Shown here: piece after piece, positions 1 through 6,463 of the stretch
Position numbering within the stretch: the first letter of the stretch is position 1
Layout: the number at the start of each line of letters is the position of its first letter
From: CAZZBK01 sp964652155
Lineage (GTDB): Bacteria; Planctomycetota; Planctomycetia; Pirellulales; PNKZ01
NCBI GenBank assembly: GCA_964652155.1
Contig: CAZZBK010000139.1
Coordinates: 1-15,820, forward strand
Reading direction: 5' to 3'
DNA: 15,820 nucleotides
Program-made: the position numbers and the translations under genes
Notes under the pieces: generated by a model
What the model was told of the DNA's origin: nothing
The model's database searches: none
What the model saw: the letters and a program-made list of their open reading frames with translations, nothing else

Positions 1-53
1 ATGAGGGATGAGGGATGAGGGATGAGGGATGAGGGATGAGGGATGAGGGATGA
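1..53. repeat. 7-bp tandem repeat (ATGAGGG)n
   Basis: Seven perfect copies of ATGAGGG fill positions 1-49, followed by a partial copy ATGA at 50-53. The array begins at the window edge, so it probably extends further left. The unit is not a multiple of three and lies outside any supportable gene, so it is an intergenic microsatellite-like tract prone to slippage. No function is visible. Confidence 0.95.
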
Positions 54-109
54 AAACGGAGCGCTCCCGGTGATCGCGATGCTTTGCAGGGCGTGAGCGT
101 TACGGTTGT

Positions 110-149
110 GGGTGGCTGGCGTTTGGCTCGCGCCAAACGCCAGCCACCC
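110..149. repeat. perfect 18-bp inverted repeat (hairpin)
   Basis: The arm GGGTGGCTGGCGTTTGGC at 110-127 is followed by the 4-nt loop TCGC (128-131) and its exact reverse complement at 132-149. Neither side has a T-run, so it is not a classical rho-independent terminator. A perfect 18-bp stem of this size in intergenic DNA resembles the dispersed GTGGC...GCCAC-type hairpins I recall from planctomycete genomes; that assignment is from memory and was not tested here. It could end transcription of a gene left of the window or be a mobile REP-like element. Confidence 0.85.
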
Positions 150-446
150 GTTCGCCTCCCAGTCGATCTTTTTGCGAAATATTGCGATGCTCACACGGAT
201 CCATAGCGCGTCAGGCACACGAATATGCCTGGCAAAAAAGGGCTGTTGGCGAAAATGTCAACGCCAGTTCGGGTGCCAGCGTTGCATCTAAGGCGAGGGT
301 CGAATAACTCGTCTTGGCGGGCAGAGAGTTGTTTGTTAGTTTTCGTAGGTCGTCGAGTTCATCTCGATGCATGCGAATCGGTGGGGCTCGCTCCCCGACG
401 AGCCCAAACAAACGTTGTGTGCAGGCCGACATGGAAGGAGGCCCGC
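150..446. other. intergenic region upstream of rimI
   Basis: No supportable gene is seen. A reading frame runs through the region in phase with rimI from an ATG at 225, but that part has no family resemblance, and rimI has a strong ribosome site at 435-441. A small hairpin (GGGCTCG 384-390 with CGAGCCC 399-405) lies about 40 bases before the rimI start and has no T-run. A weak promoter-like TTGTTA occurs near 326-334, without a convincing -10 box. Confidence 0.5.
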
Positions 447-965
447 GTGGCATCACCGCTCCCTAGCGAAGCTCGCTTGCAGATCCGTTGGATGATCCGT
501 CGCGATCTGGCGGAAGTCCTGTTGATCGAGCAAGGCAACTTCGAGTTCCCTTGGTCCGAAGACGAATTTCTCCGCTGCTTGCGGCAACGCAATTGCGTGG
601 GGATGGTCGCCGATCTCGACGATCAGGTCGTCGGGTTCATGATTTACGAGTTGCACAAGACTCGACTGCATGTGCTCAACTTTGCGGTTGGCACCCATCG
701 TCAGCGACAAGGCATTGGCGCGCGGATGGTGCAAAAGCTGATCGGCAAACTCTCGCCCCAGCGGCGCACGCGGGTGATTCTGGAAGTTCGCGAGACGAAC
801 CTCAAGGCACAGTTGTTTTTCCGCCAGCAGGGGTTCCGCGCCGTTAACGTGCTCCGCGATTTCTACGAGGACACGACCGAGGACGCGTACCTGATGCAGT
901 ACCGCTACCGCGACAGCGACGCGGCGCTGCTGGTCGAGGATCAGCAAACGCGACTGGCAGGTTAA
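447..965 (+). CDS. rimI: RimI-like ribosomal protein S18 alanine N-acetyltransferase
   Basis: This 172-residue GNAT protein is expected to acetylate the N-terminal alanine of ribosomal protein S18 in the cytoplasm. The FPWSEDEF segment (34-41) matches the RimI FPWSE signature. R87-Q-G-I-G-A92 is the acetyl-CoA pyrophosphate loop. ILEVRETN (111-118) carries E113, equivalent to the general base E103 of E. coli RimI. F125 sits where E. coli has the proposed general acid Tyr115, which is a difference worth noting. I chose the GTG at 447 because AAGGAGG (435-441) lies 5 bases before it and the GNAT fold begins just after; an in-frame ATG at 492 would cut the first strand. The gene converges with the dnaA-like gene, leaving 22 bases between stops. 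RimI proper is likely, but related Nα-acetyltransferases cannot be excluded. Confidence 0.85.
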   Translation: MASPLPSEARLQIRWMIRRDLAEVLLIEQGNFEFPWSEDEFLRCLRQRNCVGMVADLDDQVVGFMIYELHKTRLHVLNFAVGTHRQRQGIGARMVQKLIGKLSPQRRTRVILEVRETNLKAQLFFRQQGFRAVNVLRDFYEDTTEDAYLMQYRYRDSDAALLVEDQQTRLAG

Positions 966-971
966 CGCGCG

Positions 972-984
972 TCGCCTGAGGCGA
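972..984. terminator. small hairpin between convergent rimI and dnaA-like genes
   Basis: TCGCC (972-976) and GGCGA (980-984) form a 5-bp stem with a 3-base loop in the 22-base gap between the two convergent stop codons. The placement suits a shared bidirectional terminator, but no T-run follows on either strand, so the call is weak. Confidence 0.25.
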
Positions 985-987
985 TCA

Positions 988-2394
988 TCAACCCACGAGC
1001 AGCTTTTCGACGCGCCGCACGGCGTCTTGAGCCGGCCACTGGCCATCGGCCAACTCGATCACTTCACGGTCGGCCACCCAACCGTCGACACGCTTCTGGG
1101 CCGAGAGGACCGTGCTGTGGCTTTTGAGCCCGAAGTACCGGCCGATCTCGTTCAGGGCCGAGCGCGTATGCTTGCGCGCCAACCACATGGCGAGCATGCG
1201 CGGCTGCTGGAGCCGCCGGCAACTAGCGCCGTGCAAGCTCGCCGGGTCGAGCCCGAAGGCGCGACACACGGCCTGCTCGACGTCGGCCAGTCGCACGCCT
1301 TTTACCGGGGCGAGCGGGATTTCTCCCAACAGTTCTTCTGCCCAGGCGACGTCGAGTGGGCGGTCATGCGCTTCGGCCGCGAGTTGCAGTCGCTTGAGCG
1401 CGCCGGTCATCGCGCGGGCATGGGTCGTGATACGACGCGCCACCAGCTCGAGCACTTCAGTCGAGCAATGCATTCCCAGGCGACGCGCGAGCTGCTCAAC
1501 GATCGGCCGTCGCATGGCTGGCGTGGGCGCACTCAGTTCACAGACCAGCCCGCCCTGCAAACGCGCGATCAGTTCCGGGGCCAGGTCGGCCAGCGCGTCG
1601 AGCGAGCGATCCAGCGACACCACCAGTTGGCGACCATCGGCGAGCAGGCTGTCGACGGTGTGCAGCAACTCGGCGGCGGTCGCCCGTTTGCCCGAGAGGA
1701 AATGCAGGCCATCGAGCACGAGCAGATCGACGCCTCGATACTTGCGACGGAAGTTGGGCAGTCCGCCCCCGTGCAACGCGCCGAGAAAATGGGACGTGAA
1801 CTGTTCGGCGGTCATGAACACGCAGTGGCGACGTGGTTGGGTGCGCCGCACGGAGCCCCAAATCGCTTCGAGCAGATGGGTCTTGCCGACGCCGGTGGGG
1901 CCGTAAATGACGAGTGGCGAGACGGCACCGGGCTGAGCCACGACGTTGCGCGCCGCCATGACCGCCAGATGATTGCTTTCGCCCACGACCAAGGACTCGA
2001 ACGTGGCAAATCGCCGCTTCGTGAGTGGGGAGTCGTCGTCGCTGTTGACGTGCTCAGCGACAGGCTTCGCCACGTTTGGCACAGCCGATGTACTCGGCGA
2101 AGTCGCGGCCGACGAGGCGGACGCAGCCCGCGCGGCAGCCAGCGTCACGTCGACCTGAAACGTGATACTCAGCGGCTGACCGACGACCGCCAGCACGGCC
2201 GCTTCGAGTTCGCTACGAAAATGATTGCGCAGCCAATCCTGATAGAACGGGCTAGGAACCTGCACGATGAGTTCGTCGACGGTCAACACAAATCGCGTGT
2301 TGCCGCTGAACCACAACTCGAATCGTTCGGTTCCGACCTTATCGGCCAATGCTAAATGCAATGCCGACACGATCTCCGTATCGTCCTGGGCCAC
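988..2394 (-). CDS. dnaA: DnaA-like replication initiator, divergent
   Basis: The predicted 468-residue protein has the complete DnaA layout: domain I (about 5-80, with RFELWF), an Ala/Ser/Pro-rich linker (86-125), the AAA+ domain (128-360) and the DNA-binding domain IV (365-468). Walker A is GPTGVGKT (165-172), the box VII arginine finger is R278 and sensor II is R327. It departs from the family in two ways. Walker B reads LLVLDG, so G229 replaces the second Asp. The domain IV signature is GLKSHSTV (422-429) instead of GGRDHTTV, losing the base-contacting Asp. I chose the GTG at 2394 because TAAGGA (2410-2405) lies 10 bases upstream. An upstream in-frame TTG at 2421 directly follows a stop codon and has no ribosome site. 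It may be the main initiator or a paralogue; planctomycetes can carry more than one. Confidence 0.82.
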   Translation of the reverse strand: MAQDDTEIVSALHLALADKVGTERFELWFSGNTRFVLTVDELIVQVPSPFYQDWLRNHFRSELEAAVLAVVGQPLSITFQVDVTLAAARAASASSAATSPSTSAVPNVAKPVAEHVNSDDDSPLTKRRFATFESLVVGESNHLAVMAARNVVAQPGAVSPLVIYGPTGVGKTHLLEAIWGSVRRTQPRRHCVFMTAEQFTSHFLGALHGGGLPNFRRKYRGVDLLVLDGLHFLSGKRATAAELLHTVDSLLADGRQLVVSLDRSLDALADLAPELIARLQGGLVCELSAPTPAMRRPIVEQLARRLGMHCSTEVLELVARRITTHARAMTGALKRLQLAAEAHDRPLDVAWAEELLGEIPLAPVKGVRLADVEQAVCRAFGLDPASLHGASCRRLQQPRMLAMWLARKHTRSALNEIGRYFGLKSHSTVLSAQKRVDGWVADREVIELADGQWPAQDAVRRVEKLLVG

Positions 2395-2500
2395 GTCCTG
2401 GATTTCCTTATGCGCAGGCAATTACGCTGACGGCGCCGGCCACGTCATGCTCGGGCGCCTCATATCCAACCGAAAGCGAGCAGGCAGAGTTGCTTAGCTG

Positions 2501-2561
2501 AAGAAAAACGAGCACCGCTCAAGCACGCTCGGGAGTAGCCGAGACACGCTCGCAAGCGGTG
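2501..2561 (-). promoter_or_regulatory. terminator-like fold in the dnaA leader
   Basis: On the minus strand CACCGCT (2561-2555) can pair with AGCGGTG (2519-2513), enclosing an inner stem CTCGG (2543-2539)/CCGAG (2532-2528). A T-rich stretch CTCGTTTTTCTT (2512-2501) follows. A competing short stem, CGAGC (2531-2527) with GCTCG (2513-2509), abuts the T5 run directly and shares bases with the larger fold. The two stems are mutually exclusive, as in attenuators. Both are short with large loops, so function is only a possibility. Confidence 0.3.
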
Positions 2562-2584
2562 TTGCGAAGGTCACTGAGGGGTGG

Positions 2585-2612
2585 ATTGTACGCGTGCTAG
2601 CACGCCTGTCAA
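2585..2612 (-). promoter_or_regulatory. sigma70-type promoter for dnaA with palindromic spacer
   Basis: The minus strand reads TTGACA (2612-2607), a 16-base spacer, then TACAAT (2590-2585). That is a perfect -35 box and a 5/6 -10 box at near-ideal spacing, pointing toward the dnaA-like gene. The expected start near 2578 gives a leader of about 184 bases. The spacer contains the perfect 14-bp palindrome GCGTGCTAGCACGC (2592-2605), a plausible operator for a dimeric repressor between the two RNA polymerase contacts. Confidence 0.7.
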
Positions 2613-2751
2613 AGGAGCGTTTTTGAATTGTCGCGCTGTTCGCCGCGAGCACTTCTCCGAAGGTCAACTCTCGTCGAGAGAAACGTGGAGAAACGATTTC
2701 CTAACCTCGGCAAAAATTTTTTCTCATCCGCTCGACCATGCTCCGATGCGC

Positions 2752-2760
2752 TGTGGAAAA
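2752..2760 (-). promoter_or_regulatory. DnaA-box-like site
   Basis: The minus strand reads TTTTCCACA, one mismatch from the consensus DnaA box TTATCCACA and a form used by some bacterial DnaA proteins. It lies about 30 bases from an AT run (2712-2722) and 140 bases upstream of the dnaA promoter. I found no second good box in this gap, so it could be chance or an autoregulatory site. Confidence 0.35.
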
Positions 2761-2872
2761 CATGTTCCGCTGCCCCCGGCAGACATCAGGCTCTTTTACG
2801 TAAGCTATAACTGGGACTTGATTAACGACCGGGGGTGAATCCCGCCGCGACATCCGGCGACAAACTTCTGGC

Positions 2873-3862
2873 TTATTCTCCCGCAACACGAAGACGCTGC
2901 CACCAAACTTGCCGACGCTCCCAGGCCACAAAACCCCCTGCGTTATACATGTTCGTCGCCGGATGGTTGTCGGCGGCTACCGCCAACGCGAGCCGACTTC
3001 GCTGCCGCTGGCGTGTTTGACGCTGCGCAAAGCCAACGATCTGCTCGCCCCAGCGACGGCCACGCGCCTCGGGAACGATACCCATGTACACCAGCTCGAT
3101 GTAATCGTGCTCGGCCTGGTCGGCCAGCAGCAGGCAGCCGACCGCTTGCGATGCGTCGCTCACTAAAAACCACAATGCCGGATCATACGGGGCCGTCGTG
3201 CGATATTCCTCCAGCACGGCCTCGACCGACCTCTGACCGTTGAGTTGCGGCAGGTCGAGCGTCCCTTGGTAAGTGCGTTCGACAACCTCGGCCAGTTGCG
3301 CGTCGTCAACTTCACTCAGCGGAGTAAAACGGAGCGTGGCCGAGGACGCGAGGCGATCGTGTTCCTGGGCGAACCAAGCGAGGTATAGCAAGTCCGAGAG
3401 GCGTTGAAAGCCATGTGCGGGTAGTCGGGCGCTGTCGCGGGTGTCGTCGTGCGGCAGCACGAGTTGCACCTGCTCCGTGCCGCGACGGAGCAAGTCGTCG
3501 AGCACCGCCGCGATTAAGCGATCGGCGAGCCGTTCGTCGGTCGACTCCACAAGCCGAGGGGGCCAGAGATTCGCGCCGCCGCCGCCGAGCAGTTGTCCCC
3601 AGGCGGCTCCCAGCAGAGCGCCGTGTGCGTGCGCGATCCAAAGCCCGGGCAGCAGCCCTTGCTCGTCGAGCTGTTGCAGCCACGGCTCGATGCTCTCCGG
3701 GGGCTGGCCAACCATCAGCAACGACAGCGCCAGCTTGATGTCAGCGCCTTCGGGCGGCTTGAGACTCGAAAATTTTTCGCCTTGTTGGTCGTTCATACCC
3801 CAAAGATATGCAAATTGACCCAGATCGTCTGCCGAAGTTTCGTTATAATCCGCCCCCTTCAT
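2873..3862 (-). CDS. tandem-lobed GNAT family N-acetyltransferase
   Basis: The predicted 329-residue cytosolic protein has two GNAT-like halves. The N-terminal lobe (about 40-165) is degenerate. The C-terminal lobe (about 176-325) is complete: IELVYMGIVPEARGRRWGEQI (255-275) contains the acetyl-CoA loop R267-G-R-R-W-G272, followed by the LALAV strand and the N-x-P-A-x-x-M-Y motif (299-306). The layout recalls mycothiol synthase (MshD) and related tandem GNATs, but the substrate is unknown. The ATG at 3862 has AAGGA 6 bases upstream. The alternative ATG at 3796 lacks a good ribosome site but would leave room for the promoter of the divergent PDZ gene. It lies upstream of dnaA on the same strand, separated by 478 bases, so they are unlikely to be co-transcribed. 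Confidence 0.8.
   Translation of the reverse strand: MKGADYNETSADDLGQFAYLWGMNDQQGEKFSSLKPPEGADIKLALSLLMVGQPPESIEPWLQQLDEQGLLPGLWIAHAHGALLGAAWGQLLGGGGANLWPPRLVESTDERLADRLIAAVLDDLLRRGTEQVQLVLPHDDTRDSARLPAHGFQRLSDLLYLAWFAQEHDRLASSATLRFTPLSEVDDAQLAEVVERTYQGTLDLPQLNGQRSVEAVLEEYRTTAPYDPALWFLVSDASQAVGCLLLADQAEHDYIELVYMGIVPEARGRRWGEQIVGFAQRQTRQRQRSRLALAVAADNHPATNMYNAGGFVAWERRQVWWQRLRVAGE
3844..3849 (+). promoter_or_regulatory. -10 box for the PDZ protein gene
   Basis: A perfect TATAAT lies 44 bases before the chosen PDZ gene start. The only good -35 match, TTGACC at 3815-3820, is 23 bases away, longer than the usual 16-18, so an activator or a poor -35 element may be involved. The box falls inside the first codons of the divergent GNAT gene if that gene starts at 3862. 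Confidence 0.5.
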
Positions 3863-3893
3863 TTCTTTTCCTTAACCAATGTGGAGCTTGGCC

Positions 3894-4781
3894 ATGCGGG
3901 TGAGCCAGAGCGTCGTTGCCGTCGCACTGTGGTTGTTGCTGGCTTCGATGGCCGGAGCCCAGGCTCCGCTGCAAAGCACGCCGCCGATCGCGGTTGCCGG
4001 GGGCTCGACCGAGCCGGGCTATCTGGGGCTCGTGCTCAAAGACTCTCCCTGGGGGACCGGAGCGTATGTCGCGTGGCTCTACTCGGGAGCGCCAGCCGAT
4101 CAGGCCCAAGTTCGCGCCGGCGATGCGGTTCGCGCGCTCAACGGACGCGCCGTGCGGTCGAGAACCGAGTTTGCCCAGGTAATGAGTCAGGTCCCGGCTG
4201 GCTCGGCGGTCGCGCTCGATGTGACCCGCAATGGTCAGCCACTTTCGCTCACCATCACCGCCGCGCGCAAGCCGCTGGCCAACACGCTCGCCAGTGCTCC
4301 TGTGAACACGACCGTCGCGCGCACGGCCAACTACGGTACGCCGCCGGGCTTGGGTGTCCAAACTGCGGTGGTCACGCCCGAGTTGCAAGCCTCGTTGCGA
4401 CTGCCCGACACGCGTGGGGCGTATATCTCGGCCGTCTATACCGGTTCGGCCGCGCATCGAGCGGGCTTGCCCGTGCAGTCGGTGGTCAACGGTTTCAACG
4501 GCCGCGAGATTCTCGCGCCCGACGATTTACGCAACGCGATTCTTGGCACCGAGCTCAATCGACCGGTGCTGATCACGTACTACTACGGCGGACAGCAGCG
4601 CGAGGCGAACGTCACGCTCACGACTCCGTTGCCCCAGCCGAATGCGGCGACTGCCCAGCGACCGTTGAGCGCCGCGCCAGCCTCGCAGGACGCTTACGTG
4701 TATCAGTTGCAGCAGCGCGTGGTCGATTTGGAGCGGCAATTGCGGGACATGCAACTGCGGCAAGCTCAACTGCCGCGGTAA
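3894..4781 (+). CDS. exported protein with two PDZ domains and a C-terminal coiled coil
   Basis: This 295-residue protein begins with a clear signal peptide (SVVAVALWLLLASMAGAQA, cleavage near residue 24). It has two PDZ domains: the first at about 43-125 (GYLGL...YSGAPADQAQVRAGDAVRALNG) and the second at about 150-245 (GLGV...YTGSAAHRAGLPVQSVVNGFNG). A Gln/Ala/Pro-rich linker and a heptad-like helix (264-293) follow. No protease domain is present, so it is not a DegP/HtrA enzyme; an extracytoplasmic scaffold or adaptor is more likely, possibly oligomerising through the helix. I chose the ATG at 3894 because GGAG (3883-3886) lies 7 bases upstream and the signal peptide starts there; an ATG at 3879 would add five residues. 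It converges with guaA, 31 bases apart. Confidence 0.82.
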   Translation: MRVSQSVVAVALWLLLASMAGAQAPLQSTPPIAVAGGSTEPGYLGLVLKDSPWGTGAYVAWLYSGAPADQAQVRAGDAVRALNGRAVRSRTEFAQVMSQVPAGSAVALDVTRNGQPLSLTITAARKPLANTLASAPVNTTVARTANYGTPPGLGVQTAVVTPELQASLRLPDTRGAYISAVYTGSAAHRAGLPVQSVVNGFNGREILAPDDLRNAILGTELNRPVLITYYYGGQQREANVTLTTPLPQPNAATAQRPLSAAPASQDAYVYQLQQRVVDLERQLRDMQLRQAQLPR

Positions 4782-4812
4782 GTGCGTCCATTGTAACGGA
4801 GTCGCCGAGCGT

Positions 4813-6396
4813 TCACTCCCACTCGATCGTGGCTGGCGGCTTGCTGCTGATGTCGTAGACGACGCGGTTCACGCCTTTGACCTCGTTGATGATCCGCGTC
4901 GACATGCGAGCCAACAGGTCGTAAGGCAAATGGCTCCAGTCGGCGGTCATAAAGTCTTCTGTCTCGACCGCTCGGATCGCGACCACATTGTCATACGTGC
5001 GCGCATCTCCCATCACCCCGACGCTCTGCACGGGCAACAGCACGGCGAACACTTGCGACGTCTGGCGATACAAGCCGGCCGCCTTGATCTCGTGTACCAC
5101 AATCGCGTCAGCCTCGCGCAGCACCGCGAGCTTCTCGCGCGTCACCTCGCCCAGGCAGCGCACGGCCAGCCCCGGGCCGGGGAACGGATGCCGCCAGACG
5201 ATGTCCTCGGGCAAACCCAACTGCAAGCCGAGTCGGCGGACCTCGTCCTTGAACAGATCGCGAAGCGGTTCGATCAACTCGAACTGCAAGTCTTCGGGCA
5301 AGCCGCCGACATTGTGATGCAGCTTGATCGTCGCGGCGGGACCGTCTTTGGCCGCCCCGCTCTCGATCACGTCGGGATAGAGCGTCCCTTGGGCGAGAAA
5401 CTCGGCCCCTTGGATTTTTGCCGCCTCGTCAGCAAAACAGTCGATGAACACACGACCAATGCGACGACGCTTCTCCTGCGGGTCGCTAACACCAGCCAAC
5501 TCGCCGAGGAAGCGATCCTCGGCTTTGACGACATGCAGGTCGGTCTTGAAATGATCGCCGAACTCGGCGATCACCGCGGCCTCTTCGCTCTTGCGCAGCA
5601 GGCCGTTGTCGACGAGGATGCACGACAACTGTGAGCCGATCGCCTGGTAGAGCAGTGCCGCGACCACCGACGAGTCGACACCACCGCTCAGGCCACAGAT
5701 CACGCGGCGCGAGCCGACACGCGAGCGGATTTCGGCAATCGCCTCGGCGGCAAAGTCGCCCAATTGCCACGAGCCTCGGCAGCCACAAATGTGCTTGAGG
5801 AAGTTGCCCAGGATTTGTTTGCCGAGCGGGGTGTGCGTGACCTCGGGATGAAATTGCACGCCGTACACTTGGAGCGAACGATGCTGGACGGCCGCGATCG
5901 GACAACTGGCCGTTTTGGCGAGCGGGATGAAGTCGTTCGAGACGTTCGTCACCTGGTCGCCGTGACTCATCCAGACCTGCATGTGCCGCGGCAAATTGCT
6001 CAACAGCGAGTCGGCCTGAAGGATCTCGATCTCGGCGCGGCCATATTCGCGCGATGGGATGCTTTGCACCCGGCCCCCCAGCGCGTCGCAAACCAATTGC
6101 ATGCCGTAGCAGATGCCCAGCACGGGGATGCCCAACTGAAACAGGCCCGGGTCGCAGTGGGGTGCCCCCGGCTCGTAAACGCTCGCCGGTCCGCCCGAGA
6201 GTATCAATCCGCTGGGGGCCAACTCGCGGACCCGCTCGGGTGTGATGTTGTGGCGAACGATCTCGCAGTACACGTTCTGCTCGCGCACACGTCGGGCGAT
6301 CAGTTGCGCAAACTGCGATCCAAAATCGAGTACAAGCACCTTCTCGTCGGTGAGTCGACGGGCGGGCGCTTCCAGTGGGGCCGCGGCACGGGTCAT
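4813..6396 (-). CDS. guaA: GMP synthase (glutamine-hydrolysing)
   Basis: GuaA converts XMP, glutamine and ATP to GMP, the last step of guanine nucleotide synthesis. The 527-residue length matches the family (about 525). The N-terminal class I glutamine amidotransferase has the nucleophile C96 in GICYGMQ and the partners H183 and E185 in QFHPEV. The ATP pyrophosphatase domain has the P-loop SGGVDSS (237-243). The C-terminal dimerisation domain ends in KPPATIEWE, the normal GuaA terminus. I chose the ATG at 6396, with a weak GGAAGC upstream. An in-frame TTG at 6438 would add 14 residues, but it lies inside a hairpin just after the predicted transcription start. The gene stands alone, divergent from the PilZ gene and convergent with the PDZ gene. 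Confidence 0.96.
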   Translation of the reverse strand: MTRAAAPLEAPARRLTDEKVLVLDFGSQFAQLIARRVREQNVYCEIVRHNITPERVRELAPSGLILSGGPASVYEPGAPHCDPGLFQLGIPVLGICYGMQLVCDALGGRVQSIPSREYGRAEIEILQADSLLSNLPRHMQVWMSHGDQVTNVSNDFIPLAKTASCPIAAVQHRSLQVYGVQFHPEVTHTPLGKQILGNFLKHICGCRGSWQLGDFAAEAIAEIRSRVGSRRVICGLSGGVDSSVVAALLYQAIGSQLSCILVDNGLLRKSEEAAVIAEFGDHFKTDLHVVKAEDRFLGELAGVSDPQEKRRRIGRVFIDCFADEAAKIQGAEFLAQGTLYPDVIESGAAKDGPAATIKLHHNVGGLPEDLQFELIEPLRDLFKDEVRRLGLQLGLPEDIVWRHPFPGPGLAVRCLGEVTREKLAVLREADAIVVHEIKAAGLYRQTSQVFAVLLPVQSVGVMGDARTYDNVVAIRAVETEDFMTADWSHLPYDLLARMSTRIINEVKGVNRVVYDISSKPPATIEWE

Positions 6397-6420
6397 CCTG
6401 CTTCCGATCTCACGGAGCGA

Positions 6421-6447
6421 ATAAAAAATGCCCGGCAACCGCCGGGC
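6421..6447 (-). terminator. terminator-like hairpin in the guaA leader
   Basis: On the minus strand GCCCGGC (6447-6441), loop GGTT (6440-6437) and GCCGGGC (6436-6430) form a perfect 7-bp GC stem, followed by ATTTTTTATT (6429-6420). This is a textbook intrinsic terminator shape, yet it points into guaA and lies directly downstream of the guaA -10 box. It may attenuate guaA, shape the mRNA 5' end, or stop antisense transcripts from the right. No purine riboswitch fits in the few bases upstream. Confidence 0.65.
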
Positions 6448-6457
6448 GTAAACTGAG

Positions 6458-6463
6458 ATTATA
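6458..6463 (-). promoter_or_regulatory. -10 box for guaA
   Basis: The minus strand has a perfect TATAAT (6463-6458) 62 bases upstream of the guaA ATG. The best -35 candidate, TGGCGA, is only a 3/6 match with a 16-base spacer. Transcription would start near 6451, immediately before the hairpin. Confidence 0.55.

Larger units (their letters stand above)
2395..2872. other. dnaA leader and promoter region, possible initiator-binding site
   Basis: This 478-base gap between the GNAT stop and the dnaA-like start contains no supportable gene. Reading toward dnaA it holds an AT-rich run AAAAATTTTTT (2712-2722), one DnaA-box-like nonamer (2752-2760), a strong sigma70-type promoter (2585-2612) and a folded leader (2501-2561). 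It is a reasonable place for DnaA autoregulation. A single box is too little to call a replication origin. Confidence 0.55.

Noticed and set aside
225..446. N-terminal extension of rimI from an ATG at 225
   Set aside because: The extra 74 residues have no RimI counterpart, while the GTG at 447 has a strong AAGGAGG at proper spacing.
1027..2355. Long open frame on the + strand (442 codons) opposite the dnaA-like gene
   Set aside because: It is the antisense shadow of a clear DnaA coding region; its product has no recognisable motif and is rich in His, Arg and Gln as expected from GC-rich reverse reading.
3593..4858. 421-codon + strand frame covering the GNAT start, the PDZ gene and the guaA end
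   Set aside because: It is out of frame with the PDZ gene, which has a signal peptide and two PDZ domains; the alternative product is Arg/Gly-rich and featureless.
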